A stretch of 64,000 bases of DNA, taken from contig NZ_MUNU01000010.1 of assembly GCF_002001085.1 (NCBI RefSeq), positions 166,677 through 230,676 on the forward strand, read 5' to 3'. The notes beneath the pieces are model-generated. The model was given only the letters and a program-made list of their open reading frames with translations. It was not told where the DNA came from and made no database searches. The stretch's first letter is position 1. Every line of letters begins with the position of its first letter. Position numbers and translations under genes: made by a program. Source of the stretch: Rhodanobacter sp. B05 (GTDB lineage: Bacteria > Pseudomonadota > Gammaproteobacteria > Xanthomonadales > Rhodanobacteraceae). Shown piece by piece: positions 45,874-54,297 of the stretch.

Positions 45874-47070
45874 TCAATCCAGCCGAACCATCACCACGCC
45901 ATGCGTCGGCACCTCCGCGGAGAAGCTGCCCTTGGCTGCGGGCAAGTCCTGGTGCGTCCACAAGTCGCGCACCTTCAGGCGCAACGATGCAGGAAGGTGC
46001 AAGTCCTCCCACGTCACCGTGACCGGGTGGCTGGCCTTGCTGCGATTCAGCAGGACGACGGCGCGACCGCCGCCTTTCAGGGGCCGGGCCCAGACCTCGT
46101 AGTCGCCGTGTTTGGCCACGCGACTCGCCTGCACGCCGAGAGGATCCTGATCGATGGCGATCACTTCCTTGTTGGTCAGGATGGCCTTGGTCTCCGGCGT
46201 CATCGTGGCGAGGTCGTTGCCGGCCATCAAGGGTGCCGCCAGCACGGCCCACAGGCTGAAGTGTGACTTGTATTCCTCGAACGACATCTTGCCGTTGCCG
46301 ACCTCCAGCATGTCCGGGTCGTTCCAATGACCGGGACCGGCATAGCCTGCCAGACCGACCTGCAGATCGAGAATGTCCATCACGCTGTGCTCGTAGCCGT
46401 GCCGGCCCTCCCAGTGGTCGTAGATGTCGTCGGTGGTGCGCCACATATTGCCGACGCCGTTGCCCCACAGCCACGGTTTGCTCAGACCCCATTCGCAGAT
46501 GCTGAAGACGATCGGCCGCCCGGAGGCGCGCAAGGCGTCGCTCATCGTCTCGTAGGTGGACTTGGCGTCCTGGGTATAGGTCGAGCACCAGTCGTATTTC
46601 AGATAGTCGACGCCCCAGGATGCGTAGGTGCGTGCATCCTGATACTCATGCCCCAGGCTGCCCGGGCGCTTGCCGCAGGTCAGCTTGCCGGCATCCGAAT
46701 AGATGCCGAACTTCAGGCCGCGCGAATGGATGTAGTCGCCCAGCGCTTTCATGCCGGAGGGGAAGCGTTGGGGATCGGCGACGATTTGGCCCTTGGCGTT
46801 GCGCCCGCTCTGCCAGCAATCGTCGATGACGATGTACTCGTAACCGGCGTCCTTCATGCCGGAGCTGACCATGGTGTCGGCGGCCTGACGAATCACCGTC
46901 TCGTTGATCGCGCAGCCGAACTTGTTCCAGGTGTTCCAGCCCATCGGCGGCGTCAAGGCGAGGCCGTTGGACTCCCGCGGCTGCGGCGGAGCGCTCTCGG
47001 CCTTGACCGTAGCGACATGCATGAATCCGACGGCCAGCAGGCCGCTCAGAAAACCAGAGATCCGCTTCAT
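45874..47070 (-). CDS. GH27 alpha-galactosidase 1
   Basis: A 398-residue exported enzyme that removes alpha-linked galactose. Signal peptide LSGLLAVGFMHVATVKA, then NGLALTPPMGWNTWNKF, the nucleophile Asp160 in YLKYDWCS and the acid/base Asp253 in GHWNDPDMLEVGNG, and a C-terminal beta domain. Paralogue of the next gene and the same length, so a tandem duplication. On the minus strand it lies downstream of paralogue 2, 67 bp away, with a hairpin between. GGAAAG precedes ATG 47070. Confidence 0.93.
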   Translation of the reverse strand: MKRISGFLSGLLAVGFMHVATVKAESAPPQPRESNGLALTPPMGWNTWNKFGCAINETVIRQAADTMVSSGMKDAGYEYIVIDDCWQSGRNAKGQIVADPQRFPSGMKALGDYIHSRGLKFGIYSDAGKLTCGKRPGSLGHEYQDARTYASWGVDYLKYDWCSTYTQDAKSTYETMSDALRASGRPIVFSICEWGLSKPWLWGNGVGNMWRTTDDIYDHWEGRHGYEHSVMDILDLQVGLAGYAGPGHWNDPDMLEVGNGKMSFEEYKSHFSLWAVLAAPLMAGNDLATMTPETKAILTNKEVIAIDQDPLGVQASRVAKHGDYEVWARPLKGGGRAVVLLNRSKASHPVTVTWEDLHLPASLRLKVRDLWTHQDLPAAKGSFSAEVPTHGVVMVRLD

Positions 47071-47099
47071 GGGGAGTCTTTCCAATAAGTAAGAAGGAT

Positions 47100-47131
47100 G
47101 AAGTCGCCTGCCGCATACAGCAGGCGACTTC
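47100..47131. repeat. Hairpin between the two GH27 genes
   Basis: Perfect 12-bp arms (GAAGTCGCCTGC and complement) with an 8-base loop, just after the stop of GH27 gene 2. No T-run follows. It may protect the upstream message or attenuate the downstream copy. Confidence 0.55.
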
Positions 47132-47137
47132 TAGAGA

Positions 47138-48334
47138 TCAGGCCTCGACGCGGATCATCACCACGCCGTGCGGCGGCACATCCGCGGCGAAGCTTCCGTG
47201 CGCTTTGGGCAGATCCTTGTGGCTCCACAGGTCGCGCACGCGCAACTCCAGCGTTGCCGGGTAGCCCAGCGCCTCCCAGGTCACGCCGATCTTGTGGGTT
47301 TGCTTGCTGCGATTGAACAACACGATCGCGCGACCACCGCCTTTCAACGGTTTGACCCAGACTTCATCGTCGCCGTTCTTGGCAAGGCGGCTGGCCTGGA
47401 TGCCCAACGCATCCTGGTCGACGGCGATCACTTCCTTGTTGGTGAGGATCGACCGGGTCTCCTTGCTCATGTGCGCCAGATCGTTGCCGGCGATCAGCGG
47501 CGCGGCCAGTACGGCCCACAGACTGAAGTGCGACTTGTATTCCTCGAAGCTCATGCCGCCATTGCCGACTTCGAGCATGTCCGGATCGTTCCAGTGGCCG
47601 GGGCCGGCGTAGCTCTCGAGGCCAACCTGCATGTCCAGGATGTTGGTCATGCCGTTGTAGTGACCGTCGCGGCTCTCCCAACCGTCGTAGATGTCACCCG
47701 ACATGCGCCACAGATTGCCGATCGTCTCGCCCCACAACCAGGGCTGGCTCTTGCCCCATTCGCAGATGCTGAAGACGATGGGCCGCCCCGAGGCGCGCAA
47801 GGCGTCGCTCATGGTCTCGTAGCTTGACTTGGCATCCTGACTACCGGTCGAGCACCAGTCGTACTTCAGGTAGTCGACACCCCAGGCGGCGTATTGGCGC
47901 GCGTCCTGGTACTCGAAGCCACGACTGCCGGGACGGCCCGCGCAGGTCTTCCTGCCGGCGTCGGAATAGATGCCAAACTTCAGGCCCTTGCCGTGGATGT
48001 AATCCGCCAGCGCCTTGATGCCCGAAGGAAAGCGCTTGGGATCCGCCTGGATGTCGCCGTTGCTGTCGCGCGCACCGTGCCAGCAATCGTCGATGATCAC
48101 GTATTGATAGCCGGCATCTTTCATCCCCGAACTGACCATCGCGTCCGCCGCCGCGCGGATGACGCTCTCGTTGATGTCGCAACCGAATTTGTTCCACGAG
48201 TTCCAGCCCATCGGCGGCGTCAGCGCCAGTCCGTTGGACTGCCGGGGCGGCCGTGGGGGCGCAACTTGCGCGCTTGCGAACGAAGCCATCAAGGACAGGC
48301 CGAACATCAACAGAGCCAGGGTGAACCGTTTCAT
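47138..48334 (-). CDS. GH27 alpha-galactosidase 2
   Basis: A 398-residue paralogue of the previous enzyme. Signal peptide LALLMFGLSLMASFASA, NGLALTPPMGWNSWNKF, nucleophile Asp near 159 in YLKYDWCS and acid/base Asp near 252 in GHWNDPDML. Substrate-loop differences (YDGWESRDGHYNG against YDHWEGRHGYEHS) suggest different chain-length or linkage preference. The ribosome site GAGGAAAA is strong. Divergent from galM, with a GntR-type palindrome between. Confidence 0.93.
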   Translation of the reverse strand: MKRFTLALLMFGLSLMASFASAQVAPPRPPRQSNGLALTPPMGWNSWNKFGCDINESVIRAAADAMVSSGMKDAGYQYVIIDDCWHGARDSNGDIQADPKRFPSGIKALADYIHGKGLKFGIYSDAGRKTCAGRPGSRGFEYQDARQYAAWGVDYLKYDWCSTGSQDAKSSYETMSDALRASGRPIVFSICEWGKSQPWLWGETIGNLWRMSGDIYDGWESRDGHYNGMTNILDMQVGLESYAGPGHWNDPDMLEVGNGGMSFEEYKSHFSLWAVLAAPLIAGNDLAHMSKETRSILTNKEVIAVDQDALGIQASRLAKNGDDEVWVKPLKGGGRAIVLFNRSKQTHKIGVTWEALGYPATLELRVRDLWSHKDLPKAHGSFAADVPPHGVVMIRVEA

Positions 48335-48424
48335 CACGTTTTCCTCAATCGAGATCGTCGGGCCTGTGCTGGCCCGAGCAAAGAACCGCCTGGCGTCGCC
48401 ATAGCTTTCCCGCGGCCCGCCCCA

Positions 48425-48448
48425 TTTGTATGATGATACGATCATATA
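48425..48448. promoter_or_regulatory. GntR-type operator candidate, site 4 (GH27/galM promoter)
   Basis: An AT-rich inverted repeat: arms TGTATGAT and ATCATATA around GATACG, preceded by CCCATT exactly as at site 1. It lies 91 bp from GH27 gene 2 and 44 bp from galM, placed to control both. Confidence 0.5.
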
Positions 48449-48491
48449 TCGCAAGTCGCCGCAAGGCCGGGAAGTAGCAGAGGGGTGACGC

Positions 48492-49484
48492 GTGCGTATC
48501 ATCGAAAACTGCGAAGGGCACCCTGTCCAGGAGATCGTACTCGGCAAGCCGGAAGGACTGAGCGCCACCATCATCACTTGGGGCGCGACGCTCAAAGGCC
48601 TGAGCCTGTCCTTGCAGGACGGCCAATCTCGGGATCTGGTCCTCGGACTGGACAGCCTCGACGAGTATCTCGCCCACGGCGCGCACATGGGCGCGATCGC
48701 CGGACGCGTTGCCAATCGCATCGGTGGCGGCGCGTTCACGCTGGGCGGCAAGGTTTATCGCCTGCCTCGAAACGATCGCGGTCGATCCACCTTGCACGGC
48801 GGTGGCGGCGGTTTCGGCCAACGGCCCTGGCGATTGCTGAGCCATGACGAAAACCAGGTCACGCTCGGCTTGACCTCCCCAGACGGCGACCTGGGATTTC
48901 CCGGTAACGTCTCGGTCACCTGCACCTATCGTCTACTCACGCCGTCCACTCTCCGCATCGAAATCAGTGCGGAAACCGATGCGCCAACGCCGCTGAACCT
49001 GGCGACGCACAGTTACTTCAATCTCGACGGCAGCCCGACGATCGACAACCACCGGCTGGCCATCAACGCCGCGTCATACACACCGGTCGACGCGGACCAC
49101 GTTGCAACAGGAGAAATCAGATCCATCGACGGAACGCCTTGTGATTTCCGCCACCCACGCGTCGTGGGCGCCGGAGCTTTTGACATCAACTATGTGCTTG
49201 AGCCGCAGACGCGAGATCGCGCATCGCTTGCCCATGCCGCCAGCCTGATCAGCCCCGTCAACAGCGTCACCCTCGAGATCTGGACGACCGAACCCGCACT
49301 GCAGTTTTACGACGGGCAGGCCCTGAAGGCGGGGCGCTTCGGTCCACGCGCCGGGCTATGCCTGGAACCACAGGGTTTTCCCGATGCCCCCAATCAGCCG
49401 GGCTTTCCAAGCGTCATCGTGAAACCGGGCATGCCCTATCGCCAGGTGACCGAGTACCGGCTGAGCCTGGGCGCATTGCCCTGA
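48492..49484 (+). CDS. galM: Aldose 1-epimerase (mutarotase)
   Basis: A 330-residue cytoplasmic enzyme that interconverts alpha and beta anomers, here most likely of galactose. The catalytic His173 is in NLATHSYFNL and the catalytic Glu292 in CLEPQGFPDAPN; GRVANRI is also typical. It starts with GTG after GAGGGG. GH27 enzymes release alpha-galactose, whereas galactose dehydrogenases generally use the beta form, so galM fits the pathway. Confidence 0.93.
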   Translation: MRIIENCEGHPVQEIVLGKPEGLSATIITWGATLKGLSLSLQDGQSRDLVLGLDSLDEYLAHGAHMGAIAGRVANRIGGGAFTLGGKVYRLPRNDRGRSTLHGGGGGFGQRPWRLLSHDENQVTLGLTSPDGDLGFPGNVSVTCTYRLLTPSTLRIEISAETDAPTPLNLATHSYFNLDGSPTIDNHRLAINAASYTPVDADHVATGEIRSIDGTPCDFRHPRVVGAGAFDINYVLEPQTRDRASLAHAASLISPVNSVTLEIWTTEPALQFYDGQALKAGRFGPRAGLCLEPQGFPDAPNQPGFPSVIVKPGMPYRQVTEYRLSLGALP

Positions 49485-49576
49485 TAGCCAAGGGCGGACG
49501 CCAATCCCAAGGACGATCGCACCATGGTTATGGTTGCAGACACCTGAACGGGCGGCAGTCGGCGGCGATTTATTTG

Positions 49577-49607
49577 TTGACAATCATTCGCATTCGCGTT
49601 CTTATAC
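49577..49607 (+). promoter_or_regulatory. bfd promoter with Fur-box-like sequence
   Basis: TTGACA (49577) and TTATAC (49602) are -35 and -10 candidates, with a rather long 19-bp spacer. GACAATCATTCGCATTCGC overlapping the -35 resembles a Fur box, consistent with iron repression of bfd in other proteobacteria. Confidence 0.5.
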
Positions 49608-49612
49608 GCGCC

Positions 49613-49810
49613 ATGTACATCTGCCTGTGCAACGCCGTCACTGACCACGACATCCGCCGCGAAGCGGCCGATGGGGTGCGGACGTTTGCCGAATTGCAGG
49701 CACGCACCGGTTGCGGCGACTGCTGCGGCAGCTGCCGGGACGAGGCGCACACCACGTTCGACCAGGCCAGGGCGCAGGTTCTCTGCAAGCTGCCGCTCGT
49801 CGCCGCCTGA
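49613..49810 (+). CDS. bfd: Bacterioferritin-associated ferredoxin
   Basis: A 65-residue [2Fe-2S] protein that donates electrons to bacterioferritin to release iron. Cys4 and Cys6 in MYICLCNAVT with Cys34, Cys37, Cys38 and Cys41 in TGCGDCCGSC supply the cluster ligands (one or two are extra). Bfr lies 124 bp downstream on the same strand. Confidence 0.92.
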   Translation: MYICLCNAVTDHDIRREAADGVRTFAELQARTGCGDCCGSCRDEAHTTFDQARAQVLCKLPLVAA

Positions 49811-49934
49811 GCCAGTTCCCCCCGGCCGCCGTGCCGGGCGCATCGCACGACCGCAAACCGTTGCCGTTCTCATTCCGTCGATCGCTGCGCGGAATTTGTA
49901 TAGTTCGCGCTGTCTGTCGTGAGGGAGAAACGCC

Positions 49935-50405
49935 ATGAAAGGTGATGCCAAGGTCATCGAGTTCCTCAACAAGGTGCTCTACAACGAGCTGACCGCGATC
50001 AACCAGTATTTCCTGCACGCCCGCATGTACAAGAACTGGGGCTATACCGAGCTGGCCGAGCACGAGTACAAGGAATCGATCGACGAGATGAAGCATGCCG
50101 ATCGCCTGATCGAGCGCATCCTGTTCCTGGACGGCCTGCCGAACCTGCAGCGGCTTGGCAAGTTGCGCATCGGCGAGAACCCGCTGGAGGCGCTGCAGGG
50201 CGACCTGGACCTGGAAATGGCCGCCACCACCGACCTGCGCGAGGGCATTGCGTACAGCGAAGGCATCTCCGACTACATCAGCCGCGATCTGTTCAAGCAC
50301 ATCCTGCACGATGAGGAAGAGCACATCGACTGGCTGGAAACGCAGTTCAGCCTGATCAAGGACATCGGCGCGGAGCGCTACCTGCAAAGCAAGATGCAGA
50401 GCTGA
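49935..50405 (+). CDS. bfr: Bacterioferritin
   Basis: A 156-residue ferritin-like iron-storage protein. Ferroxidase residues Glu18, Glu51 and His54 and the heme ligand Met52 are at the standard positions ([19 protein letters not shown]), with [11 protein letters not shown] supplying the second metal site. GAGGGAGAAACGCC precedes the ATG. It forms a functional pair with bfd. Confidence 0.96.
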   Translation: MKGDAKVIEFLNKVLYNELTAINQYFLHARMYKNWGYTELAEHEYKESIDEMKHADRLIERILFLDGLPNLQRLGKLRIGENPLEALQGDLDLEMAATTDLREGIAYSEGISDYISRDLFKHILHDEEEHIDWLETQFSLIKDIGAERYLQSKMQS

Positions 50406-50519
50406 TACCGCGTCACGATCCGCGCACGCCATCGCACCGGACCCGCGCAGGCGTGCGCCGGTTCCTTGACGCTTTCGTCACGTCGGGGCTATACCTTGGG
50501 TTTTCCGGAACGGCCTCGC

Positions 50520-51272
50520 ATGGGTTCACGACCACCACCGCGCCTCGTGGTGCGCCGGCACGACGACGTCGGCCAGCGCTGGCGCCGGCTGTGGTGGGGG
50601 TTGGGCTGGCTGGGCAGCCTGCTGGCGGTGGGGCTGCTGGCGTATTTCCTGAGCGCGCACGTCGCGCCGGCGGCGGTCGATCATCGCCAGCAACGTGCGC
50701 TGCAGGCCCAGGTCGATGATCTGAAGCAGCAGGTGGCGAACCTGCAACGGGCGGCCCAGGTCAACGACGTGGCCACCCGTGCGCTGCGCGGCACGCTGAC
50801 CCAGCGCGAGAAGGAACTCAGCGCATTGCGCGCCGACCTCGGCTTCTATTCGCGCCTGGTCGGCGGCGATGGCCAGCGCCAGGGACTGAAGCTGCAGGAA
50901 GTGAAGCTGCAGCCGATCACCGGTTCGCGCGGCTGGACGCTGATCCTCAGCCTCACCCAGAACGCCAAGCGCGGCGACGAAACCAGCGGCAATGCCACGG
51001 TCAGCGTGGAGGGCCTGCGCAACGACAAGGTGGTCACGCTCGACTGGCCGGCGCTGGGCGACGGCGCGCAGAAGGACGGCTTGCCGTTTCAATTCACCTA
51101 TTTCCAGCAGTTGCAGGGCACCATCGTGCTGCCCGCGGATTTCCGGCCCACGCGACTGCGCATCCACATCCAGCCGGCAACTGGCGAAGCGATCAGTCGC
51201 GCCGTTGCCTGGAGCGCCGCGCTGAGCGGCAACATCACCACCGCCGAGGGAGACCGCGATGCTCAACCGTAG
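50520..51272 (+). CDS. Conserved membrane-anchored coiled-coil protein (DUF6776-like)
   Basis: A 250-residue protein with one membrane helix near the N-terminus (WWGLGWLGSLLAVGLLAYFL, about 25-44), a coiled coil (about 55-115; QQRALQAQVDDLKQQVANLQ) and a C-terminal beta-rich domain (GWTLILSLTQNAKRGDETSG). It overlaps the bactofilin gene by 14 bp, so the two are probably made together. A role in envelope or cell-shape organisation is an inference from the partner. Start taken at ATG 50520. Confidence 0.75.
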   Translation: MGSRPPPRLVVRRHDDVGQRWRRLWWGLGWLGSLLAVGLLAYFLSAHVAPAAVDHRQQRALQAQVDDLKQQVANLQRAAQVNDVATRALRGTLTQREKELSALRADLGFYSRLVGGDGQRQGLKLQEVKLQPITGSRGWTLILSLTQNAKRGDETSGNATVSVEGLRNDKVVTLDWPALGDGAQKDGLPFQFTYFQQLQGTIVLPADFRPTRLRIHIQPATGEAISRAVAWSAALSGNITTAEGDRDAQP

Positions 51273-51693
51273 ACGCCACGACCGCAACAACAGCAGCCCC
51301 GAAACCAGCCTGATCGCGCGCGGCACGGTGATCCGCGGCGACCTGCGCTTCAGCGGCGCGCTGCACCTGGACGGACGCATCGAGGGCACCGTGCTGGCCG
51401 AGGGCGACGATGCCATGTTCACGCTGAGCGAGCACGGCGAGGTGCAGGGCGAAGTACGCGTGCCGCATGCGGTGATCAACGGCCACATCACCGGCGACGT
51501 GTTCGTCGGCGTGCGGCTGGAACTGGCGCCGCTGGCACGCATCGACGGCGACCTGCGTTATCACACCATGGAAATGGCGGCCGGGGCCCAGGTCAACGGG
51601 CGCATCTCGCGCCAGGCGGAGGAGGCCCAGCGCGCATTGTCCGCACCGGATGCCGCCTCGCCCGCGATCGATGACGAGGCCGTGCCGGCCTGA
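51259..51693 (+). CDS. Bactofilin (polymer-forming cytoskeletal protein)
   Basis: A 144-residue protein with the central DUF583/bactofilin right-handed beta-helix (about 18-115): SLIARGTVIRGDLRFSGALH, LDGRIEGTVLAEG, GEVQGEVRV, INGHITGDVFVG, IDGDLRYHTMEM, AQVNGRI. Short unstructured ends are usual. GGGAGA lies 5 bp upstream of the ATG. Bactofilins form filaments at the membrane, and the coupled coiled-coil protein may be its membrane partner. Confidence 0.9.
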   Translation: MLNRRRHDRNNSSPETSLIARGTVIRGDLRFSGALHLDGRIEGTVLAEGDDAMFTLSEHGEVQGEVRVPHAVINGHITGDVFVGVRLELAPLARIDGDLRYHTMEMAAGAQVNGRISRQAEEAQRALSAPDAASPAIDDEAVPA

Positions 51694-51738
51694 CGCGCTA
51701 TGCTTGCACCTGTCGGCCACGCCCCCATCTAGACAGCC

Positions 51739-52107
51739 ATGGAAACCATCGTCGCCATTCCCGATTACCGCAGCAGCGGCGCCCCGCTCGTGTTCACCGC
51801 GGCCGCCGCGCACAAGGTGCACGAGCTGATTGCCGAAGAAGGCAATCCGGCGCTGAAGCTGCGCGTGTATATCAGCGGCGGTGGTTGTTCCGGGTTCCAG
51901 TACGGCTTCACCTTCGATGAGGCGCAGGCCGAGGACGACCTGGCGATCGAACGCGAAGGCGTCACCCTGCTGTGCGATCCGCTGTCGCTGCAGTACCTCA
52001 CCGGCGCGCAGATCGACTACGCCGAGAATCTCAGCGGTGCGCAGTTCGTGATCAGCAACCCGAACGCGAAGACCACCTGCGGCTGCGGTTCGTCCTTTTC
52101 CGCCTGA
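51739..52107 (+). CDS. erpA: A-type iron-sulfur cluster insertion protein
   Basis: A 122-residue A-type carrier that delivers [4Fe-4S] clusters to apo-enzymes. Cys50 in [11 protein letters not shown] and Cys114/Cys116 in TTCGCGSSF are the three cluster ligands. GFTFDE is ErpA-like. It lies 45 bp after bactofilin. Confidence 0.95.
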   Translation: METIVAIPDYRSSGAPLVFTAAAAHKVHELIAEEGNPALKLRVYISGGGCSGFQYGFTFDEAQAEDDLAIEREGVTLLCDPLSLQYLTGAQIDYAENLSGAQFVISNPNAKTTCGCGSSFSA

Positions 52108-52117
52108 TCGCGGCGTG

Positions 52118-53083
52118 ATGGATCAGGCCAGGCTGCCGCGCCCCAACACCTTTGCCGGATTGAGCCTGGTGCTCGACCGCGTGGCCGAGCATCGCGACGA
52201 AGCGGCGTGGATCGCCACACAGGCCCGCTCGGATGCCGCGCGCTACCTGCTGCTGGATGGCGGCGGCGAAGCGTTTCTGCACCGGGACGGCGATGCCTTG
52301 CGCTGGCTCGATGCCGGCGAACGCGAGCGATGGTTTGCCGACGCACCCGCCAGCCTGCTCGGCATCGCGCATGGTGCGCCGCATTTCCTGCTGGTGGCGG
52401 ATGACCCATCGCGCAACGGTGAGCTTGAGGAGGCGCTCGGCGCGCGCCGCATGAGCCTGCGCGGCGCCGGCCTGCTGCTCGGCGCCGACGAGGCCGGCCT
52501 GTTCGCCTATGCGAAGGGGCTGTCGCACTGGCAACGCGAGACGCGCTTCTGCGCCTGTTGCGGCGCGGCGCTGCGGCTGGTTTCCGCCGGCCATCGCGCG
52601 CAATGCAGCAACCCCAACTGCGCGCGCCTGCATTTTCCGCGCACCGATGCGGCGGTGATCATGCTGGTGGAGCACGAGGGCGCCTGCCTGCTTGGTCGCC
52701 AGGCCGGCTGGCCGGCGCATCGCTATTCCACCCTCGCCGGCTTCGTCGAACCGGGCGAAGCACTGGAGGACGCGGTGCGCCGCGAGGTCGCCGAGGAAGC
52801 CGGCGTGATCGTCGACGAGGTGCATTACCACTCCTCGCAACCGTGGCCGATGCCGGCCTCGCTGATGGTCGGTTTCATCGCCACCGCGGTATCGCGGGAG
52901 ATCCGCATGCGCGACCTGGAACTGGAGGACGCGCGCTGGTTCACCCCCGAACAGATCGTCGACGGCATCGCCGATGGAAGCTTCGCGCCGTCCACTGCCT
53001 TGTCGGTGTCCTACCGTTTGCTCGCGCACTGGCTGCAGGCGCGCGCGGGGCTGGATCTGGATGCGCTGACCGGCACGGCCTGA
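52118..53083 (+). CDS. nudC: NADH pyrophosphatase / NAD-RNA decapping enzyme
   Basis: A 321-residue Nudix protein. Zinc ribbon CACCGA and CSNPNC (about 148-171), then the Nudix box (GFVEPGEALEDAVRREVAEE, about 208-230) and the subfamily motif SQPWPMPASLM. The SQPWPFP motif marks NADH diphosphatases of the NudC type. Start at ATG 52118; GTG 52115 is possible. Confidence 0.93.
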   Translation: MDQARLPRPNTFAGLSLVLDRVAEHRDEAAWIATQARSDAARYLLLDGGGEAFLHRDGDALRWLDAGERERWFADAPASLLGIAHGAPHFLLVADDPSRNGELEEALGARRMSLRGAGLLLGADEAGLFAYAKGLSHWQRETRFCACCGAALRLVSAGHRAQCSNPNCARLHFPRTDAAVIMLVEHEGACLLGRQAGWPAHRYSTLAGFVEPGEALEDAVRREVAEEAGVIVDEVHYHSSQPWPMPASLMVGFIATAVSREIRMRDLELEDARWFTPEQIVDGIADGSFAPSTALSVSYRLLAHWLQARAGLDLDALTGTA

Positions 53084-53408
53084 GCGGCCCGAGCCGTTCG
53101 GCCTCTTCGCCAGCCCTGAACTTCGCCAGCCTCGAACTTCGCGGGTATCGGGCGGTCCGTGCACGGATACGGGCCACGGATTGACCCACGCATGCGCTGG
53201 AACCGCAGCAACCTGGACGGCTGGCAGGGATCGGCCCGGCGTGGATGTCGAGGCATGGCGAGGCATGACCGAGCGGGAACGGCTGGAGCGGCATGTCAGC
53301 CTGGCGCAGGTTGAGCGCACCACCGCAGAGTATCACTGCGGTCCGTGATGCTGCCCGGGCGCCGCGTGCGCTCGCTACAATGCAGCCATTGTCCGAGAGT
53401 CCGCTGCC
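53084..53408. other. Gene-free stretch with a short tandem repeat
   Basis: A 16-bp unit (CTTCGCCAGCC.TGAA-like) is repeated at 53105-53120 and 53121-53136, with a partial third copy. A small perfect hairpin (ACCGCAG/CTGCGGT) is at 53322-53342. No coding frame is convincing. Confidence 0.45.
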
Positions 53409-54278
53409 ATGGCCATCCGTCTGCTTGCCGCCCTCATCGCCCTGGGTTTGCTGCATGTTGCCCCGCAGCTGGCCGGCTGGCGCCGGGACGGCTTGTTCCG
53501 GCGCTGGGTAGTGCAGTTGTCCGATATCGGCGGCGCCGGACGCGTGGTGCTGGCGCTGGCGCTGCCGCTGGTGATCTGCGTGCTGCTGGCGTGGCTGTTC
53601 AGCCATACGCTGCTGGGTGAGTTGCTGCCGTTGCTGTTCGCCCTCGTCGTGCTGCTGTACTGCTTCGGCCCGCGCGAATTCGAGCGCGACCTGGAGGCGA
53701 TCCTGGCCGCACCCGATGATGTCAGCCGCGAAGCGGCCGCGCAGGCGCTGGCCGATGACGGCCGCCCGGTGACCTGGGCAGCGCCGGCGCTGGGCGAGGC
53801 GATCGTCTATGCCGCGTTGCGCCGCCGCTTCGCCGTGCTGCTGTGGTTCTTCCTGCTCGGTCCGGTCGGCGCGCTGCTGTATCGGCTGACGCAGACGCTG
53901 GGCCGCGACGACTCGCTGCTGCTCGACGCTGCCTGCCAGCGCGCCGCCGGCTACCTCGCCAACGCGCTGGACTGGCTGCCGGCGCAGTTGCTCACCTTCA
54001 CCCTGGCGGTGGTCGGCCATTGGGACGCAGTGATCGACGCCTGGCGCCGCTGGCACATCCAGGCCACGCCGACCAGCTGGTACGAGCGCGGCCCGGGCTT
54101 TCTCGGCGCCGCCGCACAGGCCGACGTGCTGATCGACATCGAGGCCGGCGATGGTTACGCCGAAGAACACAGCGACCCGCTGGACGAACTGCGCCGCCTG
54201 CGCAGCGCCCTGCTGCGTGCCTTGCTGGCCTGGCTCAGCGTGGTGGCACTGCTGGTGATCGGCAGCTGGGTCAGCTGA
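53409..54278 (+). CDS. AmpE-like inner-membrane protein
   Basis: A 289-residue membrane protein with about four helices. FGPREFERDLEAILAAPDD, then the pattern RRRFAVLLWFFLLGPVGALL followed by YRLTQTL, and QLLTFTLAVVGHWDAV are typical of AmpE (CobD/CbiB-related). AmpE is linked to the AmpD/AmpC beta-lactamase signalling pathway in other gammaproteobacteria; no ampD lies in the window. The ribosome site is weak. Confidence 0.82.
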   Translation: MAIRLLAALIALGLLHVAPQLAGWRRDGLFRRWVVQLSDIGGAGRVVLALALPLVICVLLAWLFSHTLLGELLPLLFALVVLLYCFGPREFERDLEAILAAPDDVSREAAAQALADDGRPVTWAAPALGEAIVYAALRRRFAVLLWFFLLGPVGALLYRLTQTLGRDDSLLLDAACQRAAGYLANALDWLPAQLLTFTLAVVGHWDAVIDAWRRWHIQATPTSWYERGPGFLGAAAQADVLIDIEAGDGYAEEHSDPLDELRRLRSALLRALLAWLSVVALLVIGSWVS

Positions 54279-54297
54279 AAGCGGAGATCAGGGGAGA

